Assembly: GCA_043751595.1 (NCBI GenBank)
Contig: JAYUZR010000021.1
Coordinates: 1 to 53,302, forward strand
DNA length: 53,302 nucleotides
Reading direction: 5' to 3'
Source of the DNA: JAYUZR01 sp043751595
GTDB taxonomy: Bacteria > Patescibacteriota > UBA1384 > CAILIB01
Part shown: piece by piece, positions 1-9,108 of the stretch
Numbering within the stretch: position 1 is the stretch's first letter
Layout: each line of letters begins with the position of its first letter
Notes under the pieces: model-generated
Database searches by the model: none
What the model was told of the DNA's origin: nothing
Seen by the model: only the letters and a program-made list of their open reading frames with translations
Made by a program: the position numbers and the translations under genes

Positions 1-20
1 ACAAATTGGGCGTTTTGCTG

Positions 21-171
21 TATAAAACCCCGTTATCGATTAGTTCGGATGTGCCTCCACAGTAGCGACTGACCCCAGCCCTTACTGCGGAGGTGCAACC
101 CACCTACCGATATCCCAAAAACTCCTCGCCGGCGGGATAAGCCCGGCATTGCACCTTGAAAGGAACTTGAA
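21..171 (+). promoter_or_regulatory. -10 box and structured 5' leader of the first gene
   Basis: A TATAAA box at 21-26 would start a transcript near 33, leaving an unusually long leader of about 140 nt. A first stem pairs 54-64 with 83-93 (CCTCC-A-CAGTA with TACTG-C-GGAGG, one mismatch). A second pairing joins AGGTGCAA (91-98) to TTGCACCT (149-156), enclosing a GC-rich hairpin at 129-146. The two share 91-93, so they cannot both form fully. The Shine-Dalgarno AAAGGA (159-164) follows directly. This suggests an RNA regulatory element, but it matches no riboswitch class I know. The -35 region would fall at the window edge. Confidence 0.4.
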
Positions 172-708
172 ATGAAACGTAACATCGCTCTTGGCATCGC
201 CGGATTCGCCTTGCTTATCGCCGCTCTGGAGTTCGCCGCTCGGCACGGCAGCTTCATTCCTTGGTTCTCGGACCGGGGAATCTGTGGAACAAAGTGGACC
301 TGGTGGCTGGCAGGTATGCTTGTTGCTTTTCTCCCCGTTGCGGGAGTCGCATCCCTCCTACTGTCTCGCAAGAAGCTCGTCCAGGCTATTGCCTGGATTG
401 GTATACTTCCGGCAGTAATCCTTGGGGCTGGAATCTACTTTAAGATCTTCATCCCTAAAATGGAAAGTGCAGAGCTTCTCGGCATCGACCGCAGGATCTT
501 TACCGTCACCGGAACTTACCGCGGGCTTGAGAATGAATTAGTCACTGTCTTCTCGTCAAAAACGAAGGAGGGCGACGTCTACGACTTTACCACTCAGGAC
601 CTTGAGAACCCTGATGAGATTACCGACCTCAATGTCGGCTCAGAGATTATTCTTATCACCGACGGCGGCACCCATAAGCCGCGCCTTATCAACCTACAAA
701 AGCCCTGA
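172..708 (+). CDS. small membrane protein of unknown function
   Basis: A 178-aa protein that I do not recognise. There are three hydrophobic segments (about residues 6-24, 45-65 and 72-92), followed by a soluble C-terminal domain of about 85 residues that looks beta-rich. The ATG is well placed behind AAAGGAAC. The gene stands alone on the + strand, facing away from the minus-strand dcw cluster, with its own leader and a strong terminator at 729-768. Its layout (N-terminal membrane segments, C-terminal beta domain, private promoter and terminator) resembles the + strand cassettes at 20471 and 21150, though I see no clear sequence similarity. An envelope or stress role would be a guess. Confidence 0.75.
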   Translation: MKRNIALGIAGFALLIAALEFAARHGSFIPWFSDRGICGTKWTWWLAGMLVAFLPVAGVASLLLSRKKLVQAIAWIGILPAVILGAGIYFKIFIPKMESAELLGIDRRIFTVTGTYRGLENELVTVFSSKTKEGDVYDFTTQDLENPDEITDLNVGSEIILITDGGTHKPRLINLQKP

Positions 709-728
709 CCGGCACCAACATCGAAAGT

Positions 729-768
729 AAAAACGCCCTACGCATCCCGCGGGGGCGTTTTTTAATTT
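729..768 (+). terminator. bidirectional rho-independent terminator
   Basis: AAACGCCC (731-738) pairs with GGGCGTTT (753-760), followed by a T-rich tail. A runs on the other side allow it to work for radA on the minus strand as well. Confidence 0.8.
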
Positions 769-809
769 AGAGGAAACCACGGACGTGAGTCCGGGGAGTT
801 TATCATTAA

Positions 810-2117
810 TTACAGCACCTGCAGCAATTCACTCACCCGCTTTACGCTCGGAGCTACTTGATACCCCAGCTTCTCTACATCTTTAATCCTTCGGCTTTGC
901 CCTGCTACGGAGCGAATCTCTCCAGCTAGCCCCACTTCTCCAAACACGCATAGCTTTTCGGGAACTATATTACCGCTTACGCTCGAAGCAATCGCCAGAC
1001 AAACAGCAGCATCCACCGCTGGATCTTTTACCTTAAGGCCCCCAACTACATTTAAATACACGTCTTGGTCGGCAAGCGGCAGGCGAGCGTGTTTTTGCAG
1101 TACAGCAATAAGCAGATGGAGGCGATTGAGATCAAACCCCGAGGCAGTACGCCTGGGAGAGCCGTACGGACTATTAGTAGTAAGAGCTTGGATCTCGATC
1201 ATTACAGGGCGACTCCCCTCGAGTACGGCGGTAAGCACTGATCCCGGTGCCTGCAAGCGCTCAGAAAGTAAGAAGCTGCCAGGGTTGGATACTTCTTTAA
1301 GGCCCTTATCTCCCATCGCAAAGAGGCCCGACTCGGCAACATCGCCAAAGCGGTTTTTAACCGCGCGCATAACGCGTAACTGATGCTGAGGATCGCCCTC
1401 TAGGTACATAACCACATCTACCATATGCTCGAGCGTGCGCGGGCCAGCTACCGTACCATCTTTAGTGAGGTGACCGACAAAGATAGTGGTAAGAAGCTCG
1501 GTTTTGGCCAAGCGCTGTAAGCGAAGAGCAGTTTCTCGTACTTGTACGAGGCTTCCGGGAGTCGAAGGGAAAGCGGGATCGTGCATGGTTTGGATAGAAT
1601 CGATCACCAGTAACTGCGGCTTAAGCTCGCGGGCGACTTTTTCTACCTGAACCACATCTACTGCAGGTAGAATCTCTACACCCTCTCCCGACAACCCCAG
1701 GCGCTCGGCCCGAAGCTTAATTTGAGAGGGAGACTCTTCTCCACTTACGTACAGTACCGGGCGCTCGGCCGTAGCGGCTAGCTTTTGTACTAACTGAAGC
1801 AACAGAGTACTTTTACCAACTCCTGGCTCGCCACCAATAAGCAGCACGCTGCCCGCAACTAACCCGCCGCCCAAGACTCTATCGAACTCGGCAAAACCGG
1901 TAGGGCGACGCTCGGTTTGGGTGCCAATGACGGTATTAAGCGAAACGCGCTCGGCCGAGATAGAACCCGAATAACTAGCCGCACCCTTAGCCGAAGGGGA
2001 GACGCCGTAGACTTCTTTGATGGTGTTCCATTGGTTGCACGTAGAGCAAAGCCCCTGCCACTGCAGGTATTCTTCGCCGCAAGACTCACAGACAAATACT
2101 GATCGCGCTTTAGCCAT
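810..2117 (-). CDS. radA: DNA repair protein RadA
   Basis: RadA is a RecA-like ATPase that drives branch migration of recombination intermediates. The 435-aa protein starts with a C4 zinc finger (C10, C13, C24, C27). A RecA core follows with Walker A GGEPGVGKST (about 95-104) and the RadA-specific KNRFG motif (about 254-258). A C-terminal Lon-protease-like domain of the P-loop-free kind contains the DPAVDAAV segment. Length is normal for the family (about 450). It lies 64 bp downstream of recJ on the same strand, so the dcw cluster runs into two recombination genes here; co-transcription is possible but not shown. Identification is firm. Confidence 0.97.
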   Translation of the reverse strand: MAKARSVFVCESCGEEYLQWQGLCSTCNQWNTIKEVYGVSPSAKGAASYSGSISAERVSLNTVIGTQTERRPTGFAEFDRVLGGGLVAGSVLLIGGEPGVGKSTLLLQLVQKLAATAERPVLYVSGEESPSQIKLRAERLGLSGEGVEILPAVDVVQVEKVARELKPQLLVIDSIQTMHDPAFPSTPGSLVQVRETALRLQRLAKTELLTTIFVGHLTKDGTVAGPRTLEHMVDVVMYLEGDPQHQLRVMRAVKNRFGDVAESGLFAMGDKGLKEVSNPGSFLLSERLQAPGSVLTAVLEGSRPVMIEIQALTTNSPYGSPRRTASGFDLNRLHLLIAVLQKHARLPLADQDVYLNVVGGLKVKDPAVDAAVCLAIASSVSGNIVPEKLCVFGEVGLAGEIRSVAGQSRRIKDVEKLGYQVAPSVKRVSELLQVL

Positions 2118-2181
2118 ATACGTAGCCTAGCCGCAAAGCCTTAGACTGTCGATTATGCAAAATGACCAGATTTTTGAATAG

Positions 2182-3840
2182 CTACACAAACCGCACCACC
2201 CTAAGCTGCACATACTCCGAGCCCTGCCAGACTTCGGCACTTACCTGGGCCAGCACCTTCACCGTATCACCATCTTCTAGGTCAGGCTGGGAAGTATTAA
2301 AGGCCACAAACTTCTTACTAGCCCCAGAAAAATCTTCCAGTACTCCGCCTAAATGCTGCCCCGTAGCTCCCATCGTGCGTAGCTTACGCACCATTCCCGA
2401 AACCTCAAACACAGGCCCGGGAAAGCCAATCCCAAACGGCTCGAGTAACTCTAGCTCTTTGGCCAAGACCAGATCTATCTCGCCAAGCTCAAGCGGCATA
2501 TCAGCTTTCTTGCGCGAGCTAGCCTGCAACTCCTCCAAGCTTACCCCCTGCTCCGCCGACCACTCCCATAGTGTCGTCTGAAACTCCTCAACCGCAGCCT
2601 CGCCAGATAAGGTGAGACCGCCCGCTTTAGTGTGCCCGCCATACCGAGCTAAATACGATGCACCCGAAGCCATCAAGGAAACGGCATGAATCGAATCCAC
2701 ACTGCGCACCGAGCCTTTAATCTCATCCCCCTCTTTAGCTAGTACCACCACCGGGCGAGCATATTTCTCAAGCAAACGGCTGGCCACCAAGCCAATTACC
2801 CCACTCGACCAGTGCGGCGCATACACGACCAAGGCATGGCGCTCGGTCTGGCCAACTTCTACCTGCAGCAAGGCCTCTTGTACGGTTAGATCGAGTAGCG
2901 ACTGCCGTGCCTGATTGTGCTGGCTCATGTATTGCGCCCAACCAAGCAACACCTCATCCCCCTCTTCGGCCACAAGTACCGCTAGAGGAATATTGCGGCC
3001 GTTCACTTCTTCGGAGTGCATCCGCGATGGGGCGTTAATGCGAGGCCCTAATTGGAAGCCAACTTGTCCAGCCGAAAGAGTAGCCAACGAAACCCCAGCC
3101 GCTTGGGCCAAGGCCTGTAACCCTCGGTTATGCGACTTCCGCATCACCAACATGCCAAAGTGGGCCAAGGCCCTATTTTCCCCCACGAGAGGAACCATGT
3201 CGGCAATAGTAGCTAACGCTACAAGATCCAGCTCCCACTTTAAGAATGCCGTATCTACCCCGAGCTTTTCGGCAACCAACCAACATACCTTCCACGTAAG
3301 GGCGGCCGCGCACAATTCCTTAAACGGATACTCGCTACCTTCGCGCTTCGGGTTAACCAAGGCAAAGGCGGCCGGCACACGCTCTGCATCCGGCTCGTGG
3401 TGATCAATAATAATTACCTCGCAGCCAGCCGCGTTTAGCTCGGCCACTTCTTTGGGAGAAACCGTTCCGTTGTCGAGGGTAATCACCAAGCCAGGCTTAA
3501 GCGCCAAAATCTTAGCCACCGATCCTTCGGTTAGGCCGTAGCCATCACTTCGCTTCGGGATTACTCCATGCACATCTTTAAACCCAAGATGGCGTAAAAC
3601 GCGGAGCATGCAGGCAGTGGCAGGAATACCGTCGGCATCGTAATCACCAAAGACCACGATCCTCTCCCCCTTTTCTTTAGCTAGTACAATGCGCTCGGCC
3701 GCAAGCAGCGCATCGGGCAATAAGGCCGCAGAATGCACATCACGAGTAAAATCTGGATGCAAAAACCCTTCACCATCCTCAATTCCTCGCTGCTCTAAGA
3801 GCTGCGTCATAATACTTTCGGCCGTCCGTTTAGCGCACAT
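2182..3840 (-). CDS. recJ: single-stranded-DNA exonuclease RecJ
   Basis: RecJ is a 5'-3' ssDNA exonuclease of the DHH superfamily acting in recombination and mismatch/base-excision repair. Visible motifs are DYDADG (66-71), DNGTVS near 123, DHHEPD (146-151), the LATIADMVPL segment, and the DHHA1-domain RYGGHTKAGG motif near residue 410. A C-terminal OB-like region completes 552 aa, a usual bacterial length. The start overlaps the end of ftsQ by 11 nt, which ties it translationally to the dcw cluster. That linkage is atypical, since ftsA and ftsZ normally follow ftsQ. Confidence 0.96.
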   Translation of the reverse strand: MCAKRTAESIMTQLLEQRGIEDGEGFLHPDFTRDVHSAALLPDALLAAERIVLAKEKGERIVVFGDYDADGIPATACMLRVLRHLGFKDVHGVIPKRSDGYGLTEGSVAKILALKPGLVITLDNGTVSPKEVAELNAAGCEVIIIDHHEPDAERVPAAFALVNPKREGSEYPFKELCAAALTWKVCWLVAEKLGVDTAFLKWELDLVALATIADMVPLVGENRALAHFGMLVMRKSHNRGLQALAQAAGVSLATLSAGQVGFQLGPRINAPSRMHSEEVNGRNIPLAVLVAEEGDEVLLGWAQYMSQHNQARQSLLDLTVQEALLQVEVGQTERHALVVYAPHWSSGVIGLVASRLLEKYARPVVVLAKEGDEIKGSVRSVDSIHAVSLMASGASYLARYGGHTKAGGLTLSGEAAVEEFQTTLWEWSAEQGVSLEELQASSRKKADMPLELGEIDLVLAKELELLEPFGIGFPGPVFEVSGMVRKLRTMGATGQHLGGVLEDFSGASKKFVAFNTSQPDLEDGDTVKVLAQVSAEVWQGSEYVQLRVVRFV

Positions 3841-4669
3841 AGGCCCAGCGATCTACCCGTAAGTCTACGCTTTTGGCACCATCGGTTTTTCCCTGCTGTA
3901 CCAAGCGCGCCAAGTTACGTACCTGTACGCCAGCGTCCGATTCGGTATCCATAAGTACCCGCTGCCCAGATTTTGCCACTAATACTAAATCGTAACTGGT
4001 ATCGCCCAGCTCAAGATGATCAATTTCATAGGTAGGAATTGCCACCGCCAATTCTTTGGTAACGGTAAGTACGCTTTGTACAAACTGCGGTCCGCCAATG
4101 CGAGAAACTAACTTTACGGGAACCGATTTAGGATCGTACACCCGAGGAAGAGCCGCGATTTTCTTTTCTTCTTCGGTGGCAGGCTGTAACGCTGCACTCC
4201 GAGTAATCTGATGAATAACCACCCCATCTTCGGTAAGTAAACTAACAAAATCTCCGCTTACCCAGCTGATTACCGGCTGGTATTCGGCAACACTCACCAC
4301 CACCTTACTAGGTACATGCTCAACAATTTGAATATCCGAGATTTCTGGATGATCTTCTAAGATTTGTTGGGTAATTTGGTCGCGCTGCAAACTAAAGAAG
4401 TGCCCTCCCTTGGGAATAGCTTGCGCAATAACCTCGGCCGGAACCAGCGAGCCCGCCTGCACCTCTACCTGGCGCACTCTAAGGGCGGGGTGAACAGCGA
4501 TTAAGGTAATGAGCACGGCTGGAATAGCTAAAAATAGACCGACCCGAAGCCCAATAAACAGAGGACGAAAATCAAAACTCCGCCTTCGCTCGGTGCCATA
4601 AATCTTGGGCATTCGGCGAGTGGCACGGATGGTCTTTTTTGATCTTCGATCTGAAATATGTAACATCAA
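3830..4669 (-). CDS. ftsQ: cell division protein FtsQ/DivIB
   Basis: FtsQ/DivIB is a bitopic septal protein that recruits and balances FtsL/FtsB and the FtsWI synthase. The 279 aa comprise a basic cytoplasmic N-terminus (about 1-35), one membrane segment (about 38-58), a POTRA domain starting at VRQVEVQAGS, and a beta domain ending in the typical VDLRVDRWAYV strand. It sits 8 bp downstream of the murB-like gene and overlaps recJ by 11 bp. The position after murC and murB is the classical one for ftsQ. Confidence 0.88.
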   Translation of the reverse strand: MMLHISDRRSKKTIRATRRMPKIYGTERRRSFDFRPLFIGLRVGLFLAIPAVLITLIAVHPALRVRQVEVQAGSLVPAEVIAQAIPKGGHFFSLQRDQITQQILEDHPEISDIQIVEHVPSKVVVSVAEYQPVISWVSGDFVSLLTEDGVVIHQITRSAALQPATEEEKKIAALPRVYDPKSVPVKLVSRIGGPQFVQSVLTVTKELAVAIPTYEIDHLELGDTSYDLVLVAKSGQRVLMDTESDAGVQVRNLARLVQQGKTDGAKSVDLRVDRWAYVR

Positions 4670-4677
4670 CCCCTAGT

Positions 4678-5622
4678 TTACCACGGACCAGAACGAGAAA
4701 ATATCGTTTCTAGCTGCACCCCTGTTTTCTCATACACCTGAAAGGCAATTTCTCGAATCGCCTCATCCACCTGCCCACTTGTTCGATACGCCCCAACCGG
4801 TAGTAAGTAATTTGGATCTTTAGGGTGGATTTTGACCGCCCCTAATCGTAGCTTTTGAATGGCAGCAGCTTTATACAATTCTTCGAGACGCAGGCCTTCC
4901 GGAATAGAAAACAAGGGACCAAAACCATCAAGTGGTCTCGCCAAGGCCGAGCCAAACTTTTTTACTTGAGCATGGAGCATTTCACTACGCAAAGAGGTAA
5001 GCTGCAGCACCGCCGTAAGCAGCACCGCCCCACTGGCGCCTAGTTCGCGAGATTCTTGTGCCCTCGCCAAGCGCGAGCCCTCTCCCTGCGGTTTATCGTA
5101 GAACCAATCTACTTTGTAACGGTTTACCGTAGCCTCGCGGTCTAAGCGAAGTGGCGGCTGGAGCACGGTAACGTAGCGCACAAATGAACGCAGCGATTGT
5201 CCGGCAATCGTCATATCAGAAAGAAGCGCTGCGCCAATACTTCCGCCTTGTCCATGAAACTGAGTAAGACCACCAAAACCCCTACTGGCAGTTGCAGTAA
5301 TCAGCCGATCCAGCGAAAGGCCGCTATCAACTACCACCTGGCTTTTATCGGTAGCCATTGTAAAGTTACTGGAGTGATTAGCGATTACCAAGCCAGGGAA
5401 GCCGCCATCAGCAAATAAGGTTGATCTGCCCTGCCCCAGCACGATGTAGGGAATACTAAGATCGAGTGCCGCTTTTACCGCAGTAGCAAGCTCGATTACA
5501 TCGTTAGCTTCGGTAAAATAATCGGCCGTACCCCCACAGGTTAGGGGAGAAAGACCTTGGAGCGAATAGGCACTTTCTACTCGGGCAACCCGCTTAAGGA
5601 GCTCGGTTACAAGTTCTGCCAT
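4678..5622 (-). CDS. second MurB-like FAD-domain protein, divergent
   Basis: A 314-aa protein whose fold features match UDP-N-acetylenolpyruvoylglucosamine reductase (MurB): an N-terminal CGGTADYF segment, the FAD-loop region GQGRSTLFADGGFPG where GxGSNL is expected, and a GQGGSIGAA segment replacing the usual PGtvGGA. Active-site signatures have drifted: FGYRxSxFK is NRYKVDWFYDK, and the catalytic-serine GSxFKNP region appears only as GPLFSIPEG. It overlaps the canonical murB upstream by 16 bp, so it looks like a tandem duplicate. I infer a specialised or non-catalytic partner of MurB. An active reductase with altered specificity cannot be excluded. Confidence 0.7.
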   Translation of the reverse strand: MAELVTELLKRVARVESAYSLQGLSPLTCGGTADYFTEANDVIELATAVKAALDLSIPYIVLGQGRSTLFADGGFPGLVIANHSSNFTMATDKSQVVVDSGLSLDRLITATASRGFGGLTQFHGQGGSIGAALLSDMTIAGQSLRSFVRYVTVLQPPLRLDREATVNRYKVDWFYDKPQGEGSRLARAQESRELGASGAVLLTAVLQLTSLRSEMLHAQVKKFGSALARPLDGFGPLFSIPEGLRLEELYKAAAIQKLRLGAVKIHPKDPNYLLPVGAYRTSGQVDEAIREIAFQVYEKTGVQLETIFSRSGPW

Positions 5623-6644
5623 GGCCGTGCATTACCGTACTCATCCCAGGCATATACCTCGGGATGAAGCGTAACTCCAAACTCTTGATGCACACGAAGC
5701 CGCAAACGCTCGATAAGCGTTAGTAACTGGGCCTGAGTAGCTTCTCCGGTATTGGTAATAAAATTAGCGTGTAAATCGCTCACTACTAAGTCTCCTTCTC
5801 GCTCGCTTTTGGCCCCTACTTGGTCCAAAAACCAACCCGCCGCTGTATATGAAGTAGGGAGGTGTTGAATCTGGTCTGAAGTAAGATTTTGAAACACTGA
5901 CCCGCAGTTAGCCCCCGCAGGTTGGGCCTTAACCTTGGCGCTGGTCCAGGTTTGATACAGGCTTTTTGCCTGCTCTAGTAGCGGCGTAGGCGCCGGGGTA
6001 AGGGCAAATAGTACTCGGGTAATAAGCCAGGGTTTTCCTTGGAGTGCGCTGGTATCGTAGCCAAAGGCAAGTTCGGAAGCGGGAATCCAGTAGGTTGTGG
6101 CACTAGTAACATTAAAGACTTCTACCGCTGCTACCACCTCGCTTAATAAGTGCTTTTCGCCATGGATATTATTATATACCGCACCACCAACCTGGCAGGG
6201 AATGCGTGCATACCATTGGAGCCCTGCAAGGCCCATCTGCAAACTTTTGGCGACAAGGGCGGCCCAAGGGACACCGGCATCGGCCACTATATATACCTGA
6301 CCCTGAATGGCTGCGAGATTGTGCGCCAGCTGCTCGCTCTCTGAAAGCGCAAGCACTCCTTCTTTATTCTCAGCCAAATACCGCGCCTCTTCAACCTGAG
6401 TTGCGCGGTTCGCGAACCTACCCGAAAGAGCTTCATCAGCCAGCTCAATTCCCCCGCCTTGCAACTTAAAGAGGCGAGGAACTAAATCGCCATCAGGAAG
6501 AGCCAGGTTGCTACCTCCTCCAATAACCCGTATTTCTTGTGGAGAAAGACCTGCGAGTTTCGGTAGGATCTCATCTAATCTTCCACTTTCAAAAGAAGGA
6601 ACCACACCGCCAATCTTAATCGTGGTAAGACTACTTCCCTGCAT
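5607..6644 (-). CDS. murB: UDP-N-acetylenolpyruvoylglucosamine reductase MurB
   Basis: MurB reduces UDP-GlcNAc-enolpyruvate to UDP-MurNAc with NADPH through FAD. The protein shows the FAD loop VIGGGSNLAL, a PCQVGGAVYNN segment, the catalytic-serine motif CGSVFQN and the C-terminal Glu motif LHPEV. The usual FGYRxSxFK reads FGYDTSALQG, so the arginine is replaced by aspartate. I place the start at the ATG at 6644, giving 345 aa. A longer reading frame to 6719 exists, but it would overlap murC by 89 nt and its extra 25 residues do not look like the family. With this start the overlap with murC is 14 nt. Confidence 0.9.
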   Translation of the reverse strand: MQGSSLTTIKIGGVVPSFESGRLDEILPKLAGLSPQEIRVIGGGSNLALPDGDLVPRLFKLQGGGIELADEALSGRFANRATQVEEARYLAENKEGVLALSESEQLAHNLAAIQGQVYIVADAGVPWAALVAKSLQMGLAGLQWYARIPCQVGGAVYNNIHGEKHLLSEVVAAVEVFNVTSATTYWIPASELAFGYDTSALQGKPWLITRVLFALTPAPTPLLEQAKSLYQTWTSAKVKAQPAGANCGSVFQNLTSDQIQHLPTSYTAAGWFLDQVGAKSEREGDLVVSDLHANFITNTGEATQAQLLTLIERLRLRVHQEFGVTLHPEVYAWDEYGNARPWQNL

Positions 6645-7968
6645 AGTCCTGAAGTTTAGATCGCAAATCTCCAGCCGACATACTAAGCAGGATTCCAGGC
6701 TGGATTGTTGCCACCTCAATCATCTGCAAAAGCTGAGTATCAGACTCGGCCACCGAAACCCTCATCCCTTTCGGGGCTTTGCGGGCAATGCCGGCAGCAA
6801 TATCGCCACTTGAGACCTCTATTCCTTGCTCACGACCAGGCACCGTAAAGATAGGGGCCAAAATAAGCTCATCGGGCGGGTTGGAATCGAAGCAACGACT
6901 AAACTGCTCCAGCAGTAACTTGGTTCGAGTAAGCTGATGAGGCTGAAACACCACCACTTTCCGCTCGCCACTTGCCCGTTCCGCAAGTACCTGCAAGGTT
7001 GCCGCCACCTCGGTTGGGTGGTGTGCATAGTCATCAATCCAGCGGCAGGCGCCTAGCTCTCCCATCTCTTCCATCCGCCTATCTACCCCCGGAAAAGTGG
7101 CTAGGGCCTTCTTAATAATGGCATTAGAAATGCCATATTCGTGTGCCACTCGCGCCGCAGCTGTAGCATTAAGCCGAACATGATTCCCTGCCAAGTTTTT
7201 AGGCAACCCAACCCACAAAGTATCAGCCGAGTACCAGCGCAACTTGTACGAAAAGCCCTTTACTACCCTGCGTAAACTTGGCGACTTTCCGTACGCCACT
7301 ACCAGCCCTTTTCGGTGAGGAAGATTGCGAAGAAAACGCTTAAAACTGTGTTCAATCTCGGGTACGCCGCCGGGGTAACATTCCAGATGATCAGCCTCTA
7401 GGTTTAGCAGGACCGCAGCCTCAGCCCTAAACTGATGAAAGCTTCTATCAAACTCATCCGCCTCTAAAATAAGGAGGCGGCTTTTGCCAATCTTAGTAGC
7501 ACCATTCCAAGCCTTAATTGATCCTCCTACAAAAACCGTAGGATCGAGCCCGGCAACAGTAAAAATCCAGCCAATCATGGCGGTGGTAGTGGTTTTTCCG
7601 TGGGTGCCAGCAACCGCAATGGTACGGTACCTTCGGGTAAGCGCACCCGTTGCTACCGCACGCTTTACCGGAACAATCCCCCGCCCTACCAGGGCCTGAT
7701 ATTCGCCGTACAAAGCAGAGGTTGGCGTAATGGCAGAACTCATTACCGACTCGGTAACATCGGCAGGGATTAGCTCGGGACTACAGGTATAGTGGATGGT
7801 GGCGCCGGCATCTTCTAGCCGCTTCGTAGTAACGGTTGTGCCACCGGTATCAACCCCAGAAACTTTCCACCCTTGAGCCAGCGCATAATCGGCTAGCCAA
7901 ACCATTCCCACACCGCCAATGCCAAGCAAATACAGGTGCGGGTTAGGTGATGATGGGAAGCGGTACAT
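6631..7968 (-). CDS. murC: UDP-N-acetylmuramate--L-alanine ligase MurC
   Basis: MurC adds the first amino acid (L-Ala) to UDP-MurNAc. The 445-aa protein has the N-terminal Rossmann-like LLGIGGVGM motif, the Mur-ligase P-loop GTHGKTTTT (121-129), the EADEFD metal/ATP motif, the DDYAHHPTE central motif typical of MurC/Mpl, and the FQPHQLTRT segment. Length is standard. It lies between murG (27 bp upstream) and murB (14-bp overlap) in the usual order. Confidence 0.96.
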   Translation of the reverse strand: MYRFPSSPNPHLYLLGIGGVGMVWLADYALAQGWKVSGVDTGGTTVTTKRLEDAGATIHYTCSPELIPADVTESVMSSAITPTSALYGEYQALVGRGIVPVKRAVATGALTRRYRTIAVAGTHGKTTTTAMIGWIFTVAGLDPTVFVGGSIKAWNGATKIGKSRLLILEADEFDRSFHQFRAEAAVLLNLEADHLECYPGGVPEIEHSFKRFLRNLPHRKGLVVAYGKSPSLRRVVKGFSYKLRWYSADTLWVGLPKNLAGNHVRLNATAAARVAHEYGISNAIIKKALATFPGVDRRMEEMGELGACRWIDDYAHHPTEVAATLQVLAERASGERKVVVFQPHQLTRTKLLLEQFSRCFDSNPPDELILAPIFTVPGREQGIEVSSGDIAAGIARKAPKGMRVSVAESDTQLLQMIEVATIQPGILLSMSAGDLRSKLQDYAGK

Positions 7969-7995
7969 GCACTAGTTATAACCGGAAGTAGCCGC

Positions 7996-9108
7996 CTACG
8001 AAAGCAACTGCTTAGCCACCTGCCTTGCCGCATCAGACTTAGCAAATTGAGCAATCTTTTCGGTGAGCCCATCCCGAAGTTCGGCATCTTCCAAAATAAG
8101 TTCCACTGCCTCGCGCAGCATTTCTCCGGTAAGACCCGATTGCTGGAGCACAATAGCCGCTCCTACTTTTTCGAGTTGACGTGCGTTTTTTCGTTGATGA
8201 TCTTGCGCAGCCGTTGGTAGCGGAATCAGAATACTGGCCGATTTGCTGGCGGCAAGTTCAAAAATAGTTCCGCCGCTGCGGGTAATAACAACATCGGCCT
8301 GTGTAAAAAGCGCAGCCAAGATTTCGCCAGTAACAAATGGCGCTATATACAGGTTTTGCCGAAGCGCCTTAGGTAGCCCTGCAACCCGCTCACCCATACC
8401 GGCATAATCAAGCTTGCCGGTCTGCACCACTACCTGCATTTTACCTAGGAGCGAAGGCAAAGCATCGGCCACTATTTGGTTCAATGTACGCGCACCTTGG
8501 CTTCCACCAGTTACAACAAGTAGGGGAAGAGTAGGATCACGCTCAAACTCTCCCTCCAGCGGCCAATCGGTTCTTTTTTCGTAAAAAAAGTCTCGCACTG
8601 GCTGCCCAGTATATATAGCTCGCTCGCTTGGGAGATCGGCATAAAATGAAATTGGGAAGGCGGTGCAGATAATCTTAGCAACCTTGGCCGAAATCTTATT
8701 AGCAAGGCCGGCGGCAACATCGGTCTCATGAGTAATAATAGGAATCCGCAAAAGGCCACCCCAGAGAGCAAAAGGAACCGATGCCGCTCCCCCCTTAAGA
8801 AAGAGCTGGGTAGGCCGGATAGTAATCAGCAGCCAAAGCGCAACCACCAACCCACCAAGAATGCGCCCAGTTTCCCCCACTTGCTTCCAGGTAAGGTGAC
8901 GGTGCAACTTACCGGCTGGAACTTTTACTAGCTGAATATATGGCCGGACGGGATCAAGCGCATTGGACGCACAATCCGCTGCGCTACCCGCGTAATACAG
9001 CTGTGCCGAGGCATCCTGCTCGTGCATAGCCTGCACCACCGCAACCAGCGGGGCAATGTGCCCGACCGTTCCCCCACCGACAAAGAGCAAACGTCTTGCG
9101 GTTTTCAT
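7996..9108 (-). CDS. murG: lipid II synthase MurG (UDP-GlcNAc transferase)
   Basis: MurG transfers GlcNAc to lipid I on the inner face of the membrane, giving lipid II. The 370-aa GT28 protein shows the N-terminal GGGTVGHIAPLVAV loop, the HETDVAAGLAN segment (HExN variant), the GGSQGARTLN motif opening the C-terminal domain, and ITRSGGTIFELAA for donor binding. It overlaps ftsW upstream by 4 bp (ATGA), suggesting translational coupling. Identification is firm. Confidence 0.96.
   Translation of the reverse strand: MKTARRLLFVGGGTVGHIAPLVAVVQAMHEQDASAQLYYAGSAADCASNALDPVRPYIQLVKVPAGKLHRHLTWKQVGETGRILGGLVVALWLLITIRPTQLFLKGGAASVPFALWGGLLRIPIITHETDVAAGLANKISAKVAKIICTAFPISFYADLPSERAIYTGQPVRDFFYEKRTDWPLEGEFERDPTLPLLVVTGGSQGARTLNQIVADALPSLLGKMQVVVQTGKLDYAGMGERVAGLPKALRQNLYIAPFVTGEILAALFTQADVVITRSGGTIFELAASKSASILIPLPTAAQDHQRKNARQLEKVGAAIVLQQSGLTGEMLREAVELILEDAELRDGLTEKIAQFAKSDAARQVAKQLLS

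Noticed and set aside
6645..6719. N-terminal extension of MurB by 25 residues
   Set aside because: It lies entirely inside murC, has no family similarity, and an ATG at 6644 with normal overlap is available.
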